Positions 1-12,094 of a stretch of DNA of 64,000 nucleotides are shown here, piece by piece. Origin of the DNA: Engraulis encrasicolus (Eukaryota > Chordata > Actinopteri > Clupeiformes > Engraulidae); NCBI RefSeq assembly GCF_034702125.1, contig NC_085858.1, forward strand, positions 55,559,779 to 55,623,778, in the 5' to 3' direction. The notes under the pieces are model-generated. The model worked only from the letters and a program-made list of their open reading frames with translations, made no database searches and was not told where the DNA came from. Numbering within the stretch: position 1 is the stretch's first letter; each line of letters starts with the position of its first letter. A program made the position numbers and the translations under genes.

Positions 1-759
1 CATAATGTAAATAATGTAAACAATCAAAATAAGACAATAAGAACAATGCACACAATGTAAGTAATGGCAAAAATAAAATGTGAAAGTTGATCCATTTATT
101 ATGGTAGTATACCTGTGCGTGCAAACTAGAATTGTTGCATAAGAAAATATACAAATGACACCGTGCAATTGTGGTCGAGTAAACACTTGCGATTGTTTTA
201 CTATAGTGTCAGGAGAGAGGAGTTTTTAGCCTTCCACGCTCAGCTGAGTTGCTCCACCATGTTTATGCCAACTCTCTAATGCAATTACAGTGATTTGCAG
301 TTGGCTACACAATAGACTTTCAAGGCCAAAAGGCTGCAGCAAAACCCTTAGCAGCCAACTGCATTCACAACACCGCTCCCCTATACTGTGTCGTGCATGG
401 TAGAATAGCAGAAATGGTTGGTCTCTACCTGCTGGATTCTGAGCCAGTTATAAGTAAGACAAGTTTTAAGCACTGTTCCTTCCCTTCGTGTGTTCCCATG
501 TGCTCTGGCAAGTTGTTTGGTAACACAATTTGTTCATGTTCCCTAAGAAATGTGCAGTGTGTTTTTAATCTAGTTTTATATCCTTAGAAGAGAAGGTAGA
601 GCGCTACTAGTATACCTCAAAATCAACTGGTGCTCTTGGAGAGTGCAATGTTCAAAAAAGACTGAAGGAAAAAGACCCTTGGTCCAGGCAATACAGTTGA
701 TTGAAGAAGTAAAAAAACAAAAAACAAAAAACACACACAACGTAATGTGGGCAAATGCA

Positions 760-1200
760 TCAAAATCACCAATGTATATCGGCTCTACGACCTTCATCAG
801 GGTGTGGTGGTACTTGTGAGGGTACATGCTCTTCATGCCATTTACAAGGTTGGCAGTGATCCGGCGCCAAAAGTTTTCAATATGATAAGATATATCGTAC
901 TACATGTCACCAAAGGCAACAAAGTGGATCAAGTCCAGTCACCTAATATGTTTTTCATTCTGCCCTCCCACTTCTAAGGGGCATGCCAGCGATTACTGTA
1001 GATATGCAGCTTAGAACCTTCCGTCATATTGATTCCGGAATGAACTCCTTATAAAAAGTCTTCTCCTTATCAATGGTCTGTAACAGTACCACTTGGTGCA
1101 CAAACATAACCTTGGTAACCTCACATGCGGGAGGACTCCTTGTATTTTTATAGCGGGCAATGGCCCACTTTGGCCAGAAAACCTTTTGAGAAACACTGTT
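760..1200. repeat. Dispersed repeat, copy 1
   Basis: This copy shares blocks with 40795-41165 in the same orientation. Examples are catgtcaccaa followed by acaacaaagt and gatcaagtccagtc, then gcagcttag and aaccttac/aaccttcc. The spacing is alike in both copies, so this is an interspersed family. I see no protein coding or clear ends and cannot name the family. Confidence 0.55.
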
Positions 1201-1799
1201 TTAGAGAGTATTGTGTGTGAGTAGATCTCATCACTTTCGCAAGATTATGCTATACATTTCACTGAAGTGCAGACAGCTGAGTGAAGTGTGAAAGTTGTGA
1301 CCAAATTTAAACTGGGTCAGCGTCGGTCATGTGGCATATCAACACTAATTAAATAAGATCTGTCTTCATCTGCATATTAATTATCATCTGTCCTCAAAGT
1401 CATAGTCTGTATCCACTGTGGACACTGCACATGTGTCCTGTGGAGTTGTGTAGGCAGCATGTGGGAAACATTTGTCACCGTACACCAGTTGGCCAGAGCA
1501 CATGAGGAGCTTGTGTTGTATACTGTATGTGGTTATGCTTCAGGTAGCACGAGGACAAGCCACATGCTCCATTTAGCCCATAGCATTGTTGTGGAGCTAG
1601 TGTTTGCATTGCTGGTACAGCCTAGCGTGTTTATTTACATATGAATAAATGGTGGGCCAACACGCTGCTGGGAAACTTGAGCGCAAATGAAGTGTTCTAT
1701 GTATATCCAAGTATGTTTGAGGCTAACCGCTATGGAAGTGTGAAATGGCATTGATTTATATATTTGGGGGTGCTTTACCATTAGGTGTTTCTTTGACAG

Positions 1800-1935
1800 T
1801 AAAGAGAGGGCAAGAAATGGTTAGAGGAGTAAGAGAGAGATGGGGAGGGTGACCTGGGATTCGTCAGATTCGAACCCCGGGTCCTCGTCATAACTGTAGG
1901 GTGCATTTACTGTTTGAGCAACAGCCAAAACCAAA
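1800..1935 (-). repeat. tRNA-headed SINE, antisense
   Basis: On the minus strand the order is a tRNA-like head with a B-box (GGTTCGAATC), then a pyrimidine-rich body (tctctctta...). The same architecture recurs at 3337, 6890, 7432, 22560, 28375, 57704 and 57860, so this is one SINE family of the genome. The ends are approximate. It is not a tRNA gene, because no cloverleaf 3' half follows the B-box. Confidence 0.6.
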
Positions 1936-2269
1936 TAATTATCATTTTTTCTAAATTAACAAGGCTCAAAACAGTGTGCACTACAGTTACCTTGAAGTGA
2001 AATAGCTATTTATTACTTCATTACCTTATTGTTACTTATTACTTCTGTACTACTAATCCTGTTATTGGTCCTGTCTTTTACTTTAATGTCTGTTTTGTTA
2101 ACCCCTTAGCGCAGAGCCTCTGCTATAAGCTTATTGTCACTAAAATGGCAATATAATGACCAAGTCTTAATCAGTTACTTATGACGCTGCATAGTCATAG
2201 GCTAGCAATGTTGTTATGATGTAGTTGAGTGTTTTCAGCAAAGCGTGAATAAGCCTGTCGATGGGCCCA

Positions 2270-2402
2270 TCTGTAGTAAGAGGCTACCGTTAGTCCTGTG
2301 TATGTCTGTCTTTACATGGGATAGAGAAAAACACAATTTCAATTTCCTTGTATGACTTGCGCATATGAAGGAACTGACAAGAAAGCTGACTTGACTTGAT
2401 TA
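2270..2402 (+). repeat. Retroposon 3' tail (LINE/SINE-like), ending in TTGACT repeats
   Basis: The block acacaatttcaatttcc, then ttgtatgacttg, then gctgacttgacttgat matches 13487-13600 (cgcaatttcaaattc ... cttgacttgacttgac). The terminal short tandem repeat is typical of LINE-mobilised tails. The family name is not determined. Confidence 0.55.
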
Positions 2403-3020
2403 TATTTTCAGAATTTAAGCACGTAAACTCACTGATCAACAACATTTTTAGTGAGTACAGTTTTAGTTTATTTAGTTGCCTAACCTAAATTGTAAAGCAC
2501 TTGTGACTGTCTTGTCTGTGAAAAGTGTTGTAAACTATTAAAGCCTATTAAACTGTTACATATTGCTGTTAATGACTACTTTCTCTATGTTTTGTTGCTA
2601 TCACTTGCCTACAGGAAATCAAAAAGTCTGTCCAGTTTCCATACAGCCTTTGTTTACAATGTTTAAAATGGGAACCTTCATTTTTTTAAACCATTCATTT
2701 TGCGAGTTGTGAGCTGTCTAAAAATGACTTTTTAAATAGAGGTACACGACCACCTGCTATTTTCTATTAATTAAATAAGAATGTAAAAAAACTAGTAATC
2801 TAAAGCGAGCTTAAGTGTCAGTTTTGGTTGTTTGTAACTTTTTTTGCCTCAATATAGCCTTTGGTGATGATCTGTTTTCGCACCAGATGTTATCAATGTT
2901 CTCTTTTTAAACACTGGGCATATTAAGCTCAGTGGTTTTTCTCCCTCCTGTCTCTGGCATGGTTGATATTGGATATATTTCATGATTACCTAACGAGACG
3001 CTTTTTTTACTCTCTTGCAG

Positions 3021-3144
3021 TTGGTGTGGACCTTGTAAAATCCTCGGGCCAAGGCTAGAAAAAGCCATTGCCAAACATAAGGGACGCGTAACCATGGCCA
3101 AAGTTGACATAGATGAACACACTGACCTTGCCATTGAGTATGGG
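3021..3144 (+). CDS. txn2: txn2 penultimate coding exon (active-site exon)
   Basis: Acceptor ttgcag precedes 3021 and donor GTAAGT follows 3144. The exon has 1 nt of a split codon plus 41 codons and contains the WCGPC catalytic pair and the [13 protein letters not shown] strand. It is spliced in phase 0 to 5363. The 2.2 kb intron between the two exons contains two SINEs (3337, 4830) and otherwise unremarkable AT-rich DNA. Confidence 0.94.
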
Positions 3145-5479
3145 GTAAGTAGTATTACATTTTCTCTTTTCTAAAGGGATCTATGGATAGTAAGACCAGA
3201 ATGTTGGCCTTATTACTTATGAGCAGACTAAAAATGAACAAAATGACCAGAGCCATGGAAGTCATTATTTCTCAATGGAGGGGTTGGCAAATTGGGCAAC
3301 TAAATCATTCACTCAATCATCACTAAGTCGTTGGCTCTGCCATGGCCAAGCAGTAGGGCACTCGCCTGCCATGCGGCTGACCTGGGTTCGGTTCCCGGCC
3401 CGGGTCGGTCCTTTGCCGACCCCTACCCGTCTCTCTCCTGATTCGTTTCCTGGGTCGTCAAGGGTGAAGCAAACTGGAGAGTGATGAGCTATGATGTCGC
3501 GGTTCTGCTAAAGCCAATTTGAATGCTGATTTCCTCCAGTGTATTCAGAAGAGTAAAAAGTATGCACATCCCACCTCGGCGAGGCCAGGTGCAGGACAAA
3601 GACGTATCTGACCATAGAGAGAGGAGAAGTCTGCACACTGCAGCTCTGATTGTACGTCTTCTACTTCCACGGACCTCAACTCTATAATTTCTTCGGATGT
3701 CCCAGTTTGACAAGCCAGAGCAGCTCTGTTCTATGCTAAATCAAGCATGTCTATCATATTGTGCGAATAAACAAATTCATAGCAAAGTTTATTTAGTGAA
3801 CTCGGCTGTCAGTTCACTTTGGTTGTTCTTGTTCTGAATGTAAAGTGGGACTGACATTGGTATTGGGGCATCATTGTTAATAGCTTAACAATGTAACCGG
3901 ATTGCTCTGTTCAAATTGAAATGTTTAGAAAGAGTCTCCACTTGCAGTGCTTGTAAGGTGCAATTGCATTTACATTGTCAATGCATGGATAAAAAAGTAA
4001 CACTATATGGTTGTTAATGATGGACAGTAAAAGCTTGCCGACTTCACTTTGATGGGGCCTTGACTTCATGCAAGTGGTGTCGTGTGTTTTTTTTTTATAC
4101 AACATTGGCAGTTTATGGGTGGAAGTATTTTGTAAACCTTTCACAAACTCAAAAACATGTGACGTGTTTAAAACCATATATTTTGTAGCTGACACCAAGG
4201 TCGAAGCTATACTGCCAACTTGTTTTACCAGCCACTGGGGATCCTTTTCAAGGTCCCTAAGTGAGTTTTCCATTCTTTTCTTCAAACTCATCAAGGCTGG
4301 GAATTGACAATATGAGACCGTGATTTGTTGTTATAGGGAGCAATAAACAACAATTCAAAACCATATACAATGCTGTGCGTATGTTTTTGCCCCCCTACTG
4401 ATATTTTTTTACTTTTTTGCTCGCTTAACATTTTCAGATCACCAAACAAATGTACACATTTAACAAGGATGACCTATGTAAATATAAAACACAGTTTTTT
4501 AGTGATTATTTCATTTGTTAAGAGAATAATGCCATAAAACCTACATGGGTGCCAAATGTGGAAAAAAGCCAATCAGGGGGGAGAGTCAATAGGGGGGGGG
4601 AAACATACACACTGCACTGTATGTCTCTGATCAGATAAAAAGTTGGTCTCATATGAACCTGGAGGAGGATGGACGCCCAAAGTAAAATCAGGAGGCCAAT
4701 AAGAATATTTGAAATGGTTGGTGTTAAATATTCATGAGAAGGGAAGTGCAAGGGGGGGAAAAAATCCTAAAATGTTAAATGCTGTTTGTTTTGTCATGAA
4801 GTCCTCTGTAATGCACATGGTCACATGGGCAGTCATGGGTGAGCGGTTAGGGCGTCAGACTTGCATCCCAGAGGTTGCCGGTTCGACTCCCGACCCGCCA
4901 GGTTGGTGGGGAGAGTAATCAACCAGTGCTCTCCCCCATCCTCCTCCATGACTGAGGTACCCTGAGCATGGTACCGTCCCACTGCACTGCTCCCCATGGG
5001 GCGCCACTGAGGGCTGCCCCCTTGCACGGGTGAGGCATAAATGCAATTTCGTTGTGTGCAGTGTTCACTTGTGTGCTGTGGAGTGCTGTGTCACAATGAC
5101 AATGGGAGTTGGAATTTCCCAATGGGCTTTCTTTCTTTTCTTTATGGTCATTGTGGTCTCACGGCATCGCGTGTTCTCATGGTGGTCTCATGTTGAATCT
5201 GTACATGCAAATGTGAAATGCAAAGGCCAATAAGAATATTTCAAATGATTGGTATCAAGTATTCACCAACATACTATAAATGCTGACACTTTCATTTTAA
5301 AAGCCACAGTATTGTGTGTGGTGTTGTCATGGTGGTCTGATGTGGAATTCTGCTGCTTCCAGGTTTCTGCGGTTCCCACGGTGATCGCCATGAGGGGTGG
5401 TGATGTCACCGACCAGTTTGTGGGGATCAAAGACGAAGACCAGTTGGATTCCTTTGTCAAGAAGCTTATTGGACAATAA
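3021..5479 (+). CDS. txn2: Thioredoxin 2, mitochondrial (C-terminal half; two exons)
   Basis: Mitochondrial thioredoxin is a small matrix disulfide reductase that is recycled by thioredoxin reductase 2 and serves peroxiredoxin 3 and other matrix targets. The join 3021-3144 + 5363-5479 encodes the C-terminal 79 residues. Exon 1 of the pair opens with the redox motif WCGPC followed by KILGPRLEK. The second carries the AVPT segment with the cis-proline that packs against the active site, and ends in KKLIGQ and TAA. The vertebrate family is about 166 aa, so the leader and first half lie outside the window. [14 protein letters not shown] and [11 protein letters not shown] identify TXN2 rather than cytosolic TXN. 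The next gene on the same strand is myh9, as in other vertebrates. I see no breaks. Confidence 0.93.
3337..3480 (+). repeat. tRNA-headed SINE
   Basis: An A-box-like segment (tggccaagcagtagggca) and a B-box (GGTTCGGTTCCC) are followed by the body cctttgccgacccctacc and a ctctctcct stretch. This is the same family as 7432-7590. It lies in the last txn2 intron. Confidence 0.65.
4830..5135 (+). repeat. tRNA-derived SINE with LINE-like tail
   Basis: The head gggtgagcggttagggcg ... GGTTCGACTCC is followed by a conserved body (cactgctcccc ... gcgcc) and a tail like that of fish LINEs (aatttcgttgtgtgc ... caatgacaatgggagttgg). The body motif cactgctcccc + gcgcc also occurs in the SINE at 56755, so the two share a central domain. 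Ends are approximate. Confidence 0.6.
5363..5479 (+). CDS. txn2: txn2 terminal coding exon
   Basis: Acceptor cttccag precedes 5363. The exon encodes 38 residues starting [10 protein letters not shown] and ends with TAA at 5477-5479. The cis-proline of the thioredoxin fold is present. The stop codon lies inside an AATAAA hexamer at 5475-5480 (see findings). Confidence 0.95.
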   Translation, partial: VSAVPTVIAMRGGDVTDQFVGIKDEDQLDSFVKKLIGQ

Positions 5480-5667
5480 ACCTGTCCCCTCCATGTACCT
5501 CTGTCCCCTCCTCACCCCCCTCCCTTCCCTCCCTCCTCTTCCTCCCTCCCTTCCTTTCTTTCTCCCTTCCTTTTTCAAATACACTCATTTCCTCAGTATC
5601 CTAGAATTGCACCCAGTGGTCACACTGAGCATTTGCAAAGACTCACTGCCCATCCGACTACTCTTAA

Positions 5668-5670
<3 letters not shown>

Positions 5671-5737
<67 letters not shown>
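5671..5737. repeat. (CA)n microsatellite in txn2 3' UTR
   Basis: About 33 uninterrupted CA dinucleotides. Confidence 0.98.
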
Positions 5738-5740
<3 letters not shown>

Positions 5741-6628
5741 ACACGCAGCACCTTCAGCTATTCCACTGTCTCTGCATTGCTGGTGCATATGTGATGTGTG
5801 TCTGTAAGCTCACGTATGCATCCATCCCCATCCACTATCTCCATGTCTATAACATATTACACACCTCCTCCCCCCATCTGACACAAGGTGGTGGAGGAGG
5901 GGCGTCTGAGCCATTTCTATGGGTCTTCTTGTTATCATAGATTGTATAGAGCAGTGTTTCCCGGTTGGCCCCCTTCTCGCTCTGCAAGAACCAGAGGACT
6001 CCGTGCTTTAGTCCTCCAGCCTCTGTCTCTGTGTGGCAGCCTCGGCTCTGACCTCATCACATTGTTTTTAATGACTCGGAGGCATCTGAAGGGTTTTCAA
6101 CCAATCAGGCGGTAGGAGGGGGGAGAAAGACAGAAAACATGTAGTACTCTGGGTGGCCAGGAGGGGGTGGGATAGGGAAACACTGGGTATAAAGAACCTG
6201 TACAGCGACTTGAACTGTACTATACTGTATCAAAACTGGGATGACTATGTCTGGCGTATGGAGTTGATTTCGGGCAATGTATTGTATGAGAGGTATTATA
6301 GCTCTCTGCATTTCTTATCTTTGTCCACCAGAGGGCGGGCTTCCTCTAGCAGAACAGGCACCACAGTCTATTTTACACCGCCATGCCTACTATTGAGAAA
6401 GCTGAATGTCTTGACATTGAGGGAAAGAGCTGATTTTATGTATGTATTGTATGTACTGTACGTATTGTTTTATGTATTTTTTTTTTCTCTGTGCTTTACC
6501 GTTCAGCTCTTCTCGGTCTTGTTTTCTACTGAAATATCTGTGAAGCGGGGAAGCACGAACAAGGTTGAGGGATTTGATTTAGCTTTTATTTCAATACAAT
6601 ATGTAATATGACCAAGCGATATGATTTA

Positions 6629-6634
6629 AATAAA
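6629..6634 (+). terminator. txn2: Candidate poly(A) signal of txn2
   Basis: A canonical AATAAA lies in an A/T-rich context (gatttaaataaaagag) about 1.15 kb after the stop codon, and T-rich and TG-containing sequence follows. It is the best downstream signal. The alternative is the AATAAA that overlaps the stop codon. Confidence 0.5.
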
Positions 6635-6889
6635 AGAGTTCTAAGATATTTCATTGTAATTCTGTGAAGTGCTTTTGAGATTTTTGTATTCCATACGATC
6701 CAAGGAATGCTACAAGAGTTCAAGTTCTGAGCCAGATTTCAGATTTGGGTGTGTCTGTATGCAAGGATAAAATGTATAGATATACACCAAATATTTATAC
6801 TGAAATTATATATTTTTATACAGAATATTTATACAGAATTTATACAGAATACTTCTCAGGAGTAGGAAATCTTGTACCAAAAATACTTT

Positions 6890-7021
6890 TAGCCCCTCAC
6901 ATATGGGCTTGAATGCCCATGGCAACCGGGGTTTGAGTCTGGCCCGGGTCCTTTGCCAGCCCTGACCCATCTCTCTCTCCCACTCTCTTCACGTCATATT
7001 CTCAACAGTCCTATCATAAGC
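6890..7021 (+). repeat. tRNA-headed SINE (decayed)
   Basis: A B-box-like GGTTTGAGTCTGG is followed by the family body (gggtcctttgccagccctgaccc, then atctctctctccc). The A-box is poorly preserved. It directly abuts the MITE at 7026. Confidence 0.5.
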
Positions 7022-7025
7022 AATT

Positions 7026-7244
7026 AAAGGGATATGCCACTATTTTGGGGCTTAATACAGTTAAAATCGTTGGCCAGGGTTTATAAAGGTGGTAAAGTGT
7101 CTTAAATTTCATGTTAAGCGTTGTCTTGCTTTAAGACAAGTTAAAAGAGGGAATATGTCACTAAGCTAGTGAAAGTCAATGGATCCGTCCATTGACTTTC
7201 ACTAGCTTAGCGACATTTTCCCTCTTATAGTGGCATACCCCTTT
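7026..7244. mobile_element. Palindromic MITE with 18-bp terminal inverted repeats
   Basis: The terminal repeats at 7026-7043 and 7227-7244 match at 17 of 18 positions (aaagggatatgccactat). Inside, 7146-7183 and 7188-7225 form a second inverted repeat of 38 bp with two mismatches around a 4-nt centre. There is no coding capacity. I found no clear target duplication, so the superfamily is not assigned. Confidence 0.7.
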
Positions 7245-7431
7245 CAGACACTAAAGCCTGTTGCCCCAAAGTGCACGCCGTGTAATGGTCATTGAAAACC
7301 TTAAGTGCAATAGTACTGTACCGCTATGACATTACATCAGCCTTTAGTAATACATTACGACTTGGTCATTGCCATTCTGGTAACAGCAAATTTATGACAG
7401 GGGCCATGTCTTAACGGGTTAAAAAAAATAG

Positions 7432-7590
7432 TTATGGCCCTACCGTGGCCTAACAGTAGGGCACTAGTTTCCTCCGCTGGCGACCCAGGTTCGATTCCGA
7501 CCTGGGTCATTGGCCAGTCCCTGCCCGTCTCTCTCTCCCCACTCGTTTCCTGTTCCTCTCTCACTATCCTGTCTAAAATAATGCACAAAA
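7432..7590 (+). repeat. tRNA-headed SINE
   Basis: The A-box-like segment (cctaacagtagggca), B-box (GGTTCGATTCC), body (cattggccagtccctgccc) and ctctctctcccc segment are in the same order as in the 3337 copy. It ends in an A-rich stretch (aataatgcacaaaaaagac). Confidence 0.7.
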
Positions 7591-8022
7591 AAGACCCAAA
7601 AAATCTTTAAAAAAAGTTACTGCTAGACTGCCTGAATTAATCATTCAGAATTAAATAGTTCTGTCAAGTTTACATTGCACTTTCATTTCATTCCGAATGA
7701 TGCAGGTTTTACATGATGTTTTCAAAGCAGAATTAAGTTTTTCAAATTGAGTTATAATTCTGAATTAAATGTCTCATGTTAACGCGGCCAATGTACTTAG
7801 TACATTAAATGTTATTCTCTGTGTAGCACTGGCTCTCAAGTACTTCCCATACAGTATGTGTGTGTCAGGTCAGGTGACCATTCCCACGTAGGATCCTTAA
7901 ATGTATGCTGTCTTTGGCCCCTATACAGGCCTCTGAGCGTGCAAAAAAATGCAAAACCCTGGGACTCTGTCCCTCTTTCTCTGTCTCAATCTCTGTATCT
8001 CTCTCTCTCTGTCTCAGTATTT

Positions 8023-8026
<4 letters not shown>

Positions 8027-8081
<55 letters not shown>

Positions 8082-8150
8082 ATTCATTAAATTCATAGAA
8101 ACTTTATTAGCAAGACAAAAAATATTTTGTATTGCCAAAGCATGCTTTGG

Positions 8151-8195
<45 letters not shown>
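8027..8195. repeat. Two (CT)n tracts separated by unique sequence
   Basis: (CT)n at about 8027-8075 and about 8153-8195 flank 77 bp of ordinary sequence. A shorter (CT)n follows at about 8354-8378. Confidence 0.95.
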
Positions 8196-8198
<3 letters not shown>

Positions 8199-8346
8199 TC
8201 AGGGTAATTAGCATTGCCTACTCCTAAAGGAATGTGAGTTATGAGGCCATCACAGCACCTGAGCCTCAGCCGCGCAGTGAGCCATTGCCATTGCCACTCC
8301 TCTCAGCTCTATAATACTCCTACAGTCCCCCCCCCCTCTCTTCTCT

Positions 8347-8378
<32 letters not shown>

Positions 8379-9057
8379 CCATACCTCTCTCCCTCTCACT
8401 TTCAAGCTGTTTTCCTTTAGCCACGGTCCCCTCTCTCACCATTCCTCCCTTTCTTTCAGCCATTAACAACTCAGGCAAAGGTGAAGCAAGGGGGAGCATA
8501 TATGGAGGTCCACTTAAAACACAGACACGTACTGTACATGTTATTTTTCATGACACTTCTCCAGGAGTGCTCGCCTCCCGTTCCATCCATGCTGTCCTCC
8601 TATGTCCTCCTACCACCCTCCACCTCTCGTCCGTCTGCGCCCAGTTGCCCTCCTCCCTCTGCCCCTGACTGTACTCCCCTCTAATTTCTCTGTCTCACAG
8701 CACCATTTCCCCGTCAATCCGTCATCCCTTTCTCGACACCTTTCTGAGCTGTGTTTCAACCTGACATGACCCTGCTCGTTCCCCTCTCTCTCTATCTCTA
8801 TCTCTTTCTCTCTCTGTGTTTTACACTTCCTATTCATCCCTCGTTCTGTCTCGCTCTCCGCTTTGTTGACATGAGTGGGCTTGACTGAGGGGAAGACGCC
8901 GTCTACCACTACATCATCACAAAGTCATCATCAACATCACCATCATCATCATCATCATCATCTGCTTTGGCTGCTGTCCATCAGCAAGTCCTAACCTGCA
9001 CAGCGTGAGATACAGCACTCACACATCAGGCTGACAGACTGACATGACGTCCCCCCT

Positions 9058-9160
9058 TTCTTCCTCTCTCTCTCCCTCCCTCCCTTCCTCCACCCCTCCC
9101 TCCCTTCCTCCCTCCCTCCCTCCCTTCCTCCACCCCTCCCTCCCTTCCTCCCTCCCTCCT
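9058..9160. repeat. CCTCC-rich tandem duplication
   Basis: A block of about 48 bp made of ccctcccttcctcc and a central cacccctccc is present twice. It is simple pyrimidine-rich sequence and is not coding. Confidence 0.85.
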
Positions 9161-9887
9161 GCGCGTGTCGTGCTCAGAGGGTGGAGACCTGAGCAGGCAG
9201 CACACCTGCACCTGGGGGCCGTTATTCCTCCCTGACTGGGCTCGGCACGGCTCGCGATGATGATGTCATGCCCACTGGGGACTTTCTCAAATTCTCATAT
9301 ATAGCGTGCCGCGCATTCCCTCCATGTCATTATGCGGCCTGCCGATGACAGAATGATGGCATGCTTTAAACGCCACTGTTCATTCAACCAACCTTACCCC
9401 CCACCCCTCCAAATAACACAGGAGACGAAGAGTGACTATGTCAGGGGAGGGAGAGCTAGCTTGGGAAGTCATGCGTTAAAAGGGTCTGGATTTCTAGTGG
9501 ATCATTGGCCACAGTACTGTTTCAGTGTCTGGTGCTGTGTTCCACATGGGGTTATATAGGCCTAGTCTTTGGGAATGCCACGACCTAAGACTTTTTTATT
9601 ATGGGATTAAAGGGGAACTGCCTGTATTAGTGTCCCACAGAGTATTAGGCTACTGTGAAGTGTTTGGGAAAGCCACTACTAAGGGTTTTTTATTATTATT
9701 ATTATTATGGGCCTGAGGGGAATGGCCTGGCGATCCGTACGGGGCCAGAGGGCCGGTCTGAGAAATGTGATAATCCTGCCAACAACGCGTCACGTTACGT
9801 TAGCACTTTGACATTCCTAACTTTGGACTTTCAGCCCCACGCTGAGCTGACTGGAATACCTGGAATGACTAACACTACTCAAACTCC

Positions 9888-9890
<3 letters not shown>

Positions 9891-9975
<85 letters not shown>

Positions 9976-10011
9976 CACACACACACGACACACACACACA
10001 CACACACACAG
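9891..10011. repeat. (CA)n microsatellite with two CGA interruptions
   Basis: About 120 bp of CA dinucleotides, interrupted twice by cga near 9973-9990. Confidence 0.98.
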
Positions 10012-10495
10012 GTCTTTGACTCTTTGGGAGTCGAGCAGGACAAAGACAGCGTCTGTGTGTTTGTACGTCTGGCCTCTCTGTCTCATCCTCTGGGTCATAT
10101 ATAGGCTACCTGGTTCAACAGCCGCATGGGTTGTTCTCTAAGCTCTCTGCATACTCTGAGACTGAATCAGAGCCAGGACTGAAAAGGGATGAGGTAAAAA
10201 AGGGGGAAGGGGGAAATCAGCGCAGGATGACGAAGGCCGGGAAAAAGGTCTGGGAAGCCGTGTAACTCTACACCTCTTCCGCCCTAAAACAATAGACCAC
10301 ACCTCCGTTGCTCTCGCTCCCGCTCTCTGTTTCTCTCCCTCTCTCTACCACTCTGTTACCATATAAGGCAAAAAAGACAGGGGAAGCCAGTGACTGCTGA
10401 ACAAACGTAGAGAGGGAGAGAGAGAGGGAACAGGGAGAACGAGCGGCAGAATTCCTATGGCCTGTACCTCACTCCCTCGCTCTCCTCCTCTATGC

Positions 10496-10503
10496 TTCTC
10501 TGT

Positions 10504-10549
<46 letters not shown>

Positions 10550-10665
10550 CTGCTCTCTCTTTCTCAGACTTCTGAAAACAGTTAGTATTTGCTCCCTGTT
10601 TGTTTGAGTGCCCTGGCCTATGCTACATAGCCCAGATGCCTTCAGATTACACACCCGCCTGTGTT

Positions 10666-10710
<45 letters not shown>

Positions 10711-10848
10711 GCATGAAATCAGACAAAGATCTGCCTGCCAAAGCCAAAACATGAGCATTGTGTTTATAGTAAATACATAACCCTCACAACCCTATTTATA
10801 TCTGAAATGCGCGCACACACACACATACACACACACACACACACACAC
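10496..10848. repeat. Cluster of (CT)n, (GT)n and (CA)n
   Basis: (CT)n lies at about 10500-10558, (GT)n at about 10671-10707 and (CA)n at about 10814-10848. Confidence 0.95.
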
Positions 10849-11186
10849 TGCCCTCTCGGACCTTGGCTCCTGGTTTAGTCCCAGCCAGGCCACTGTTTTT
10901 CATTCCATTCTTATCCTCACGTCTCAATTTCTTTCTTTCTTTCTTTTTTTTTTTGAAGGGGTCGGGGGATAAATTGGGTGAAAAAAGCAGCTATTTTGCC
11001 AGCGTATTATGGGCTCTTTGGAGGGGGTTAAAAGCCCTGGTGTGTGGACCGGTGTGGACACTCAGCCTGAAAGAAAAGAAGGAACTGGCTCCCCCTTCCC
11101 TTTTCTCCACATTCCAGAATTTTGTGAGTCAACATGCGTCTTATCACCCTTCCTGTGTACTGATTACTGAGGAAAGAGGGAGGAAG

Positions 11187-11198
11187 GGAGAGAGAGAG

Positions 11199-11232
<34 letters not shown>

Positions 11233-11428
11233 AAGGTGGGGGGGGGGGGCTCTGAAGAAAGAGAAGAACAAGAAAGAAATACCCTGACACAGTCAAGTTG
11301 TTGTTGTTCTTTTTCCTAAAGCTGTTTTTAATTATTAGTATGTTACGTTCTGGGAGGGCGTTGCACAATAGGATGGAGGAGAAGGATGCTCTTCTCCATT
11401 TATGGAGGCGCACAGTGTGACACAGTGT

Positions 11429-11479
<51 letters not shown>
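11187..11479. repeat. (GA)n tract and (CA)n microsatellite
   Basis: GA-rich sequence at about 11187-11235 ends in a run of G. (CA)n follows at about 11431-11479, after a short duplicated cacagtgtga. Confidence 0.95.
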
Positions 11480-11480
<1 letters not shown>

Positions 11481-12044
11481 ACCACCACTGCCTAAGTTCT
11501 GTCACATCCTAACAGCTTGTTTGGGTGACGTTAAGAGAGCGATGTGCAAATAACCGTTGCTTGCATTTTGTGTGTGGGGGGTCGGGAAGGTCCCCCCCCC
11601 GACCTCCTGTTTCGAGTTATGATGTCTATGATTTCATTCATGTCTGGTATAATTTACAGGTTACATTTGATTGATGCAGCCGTACAAATAAACACACACT
11701 CACTCAACACAGCCCTGTACGGTATCCAAATCTGGGCATCATATAAATGGTGAAAACATGGTACAGTTTTAATGATCAATCATCGCTTCGAGTGGTTAGG
11801 GCTGAGGGAGTGAGCCAAGCTGAGTTTGCTCAAGTGCATGATGCATCGCCTGCCTGCTGCACACCCAGAATTGTGGGCACACCCAGTTCACTATAACAGC
11901 AGCAGAGAGAGAGAGAGACGGAGAGAGAGAGAGAGAGACGGAGAGAGAGGGATGGAGAGAGAGTGTGACTGGGTCAATTCAAGGAGGGCGGGATGGAGGT
12001 CAAGAGTCTCCTTATTTGGTCATCAAACTTTTTCTGGCTTTTAA

Positions 12045-12061
12045 AAACACACACACACGCA

Positions 12062-12094
<33 letters not shown>

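Larger units (their letters stand above)
1..3020 (+). other. txn2: txn2 upstream intron (left part cut by window edge)
   Basis: No coding exon is recognisable here. The mitochondrial leader and N-terminal exons of txn2 must lie to the left of the window. The stretch ends in a good acceptor (ttgcag) at 3020. It contains a copy of a dispersed repeat (about 760-1200), an antisense tRNA-headed SINE (about 1800-1935) and a retroposon-like 3' tail (about 2270-2402). The rest is AT-rich, and I see no function in it. Confidence 0.75.
5480..6655 (+). other. txn2: Probable txn2 3' UTR
   Basis: This non-coding stretch runs from the stop to just past an AATAAA at 6629-6634, which is followed by T/GT-rich sequence. 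It includes a pyrimidine tract, a long (CA)n microsatellite and ordinary sequence. The 3' end is inferred from the poly(A) signal only. Confidence 0.5.

Noticed and set aside
4840..4905. Possible tRNA gene
   Set aside because: This is the tRNA-like head of a longer SINE with a LINE-type tail.
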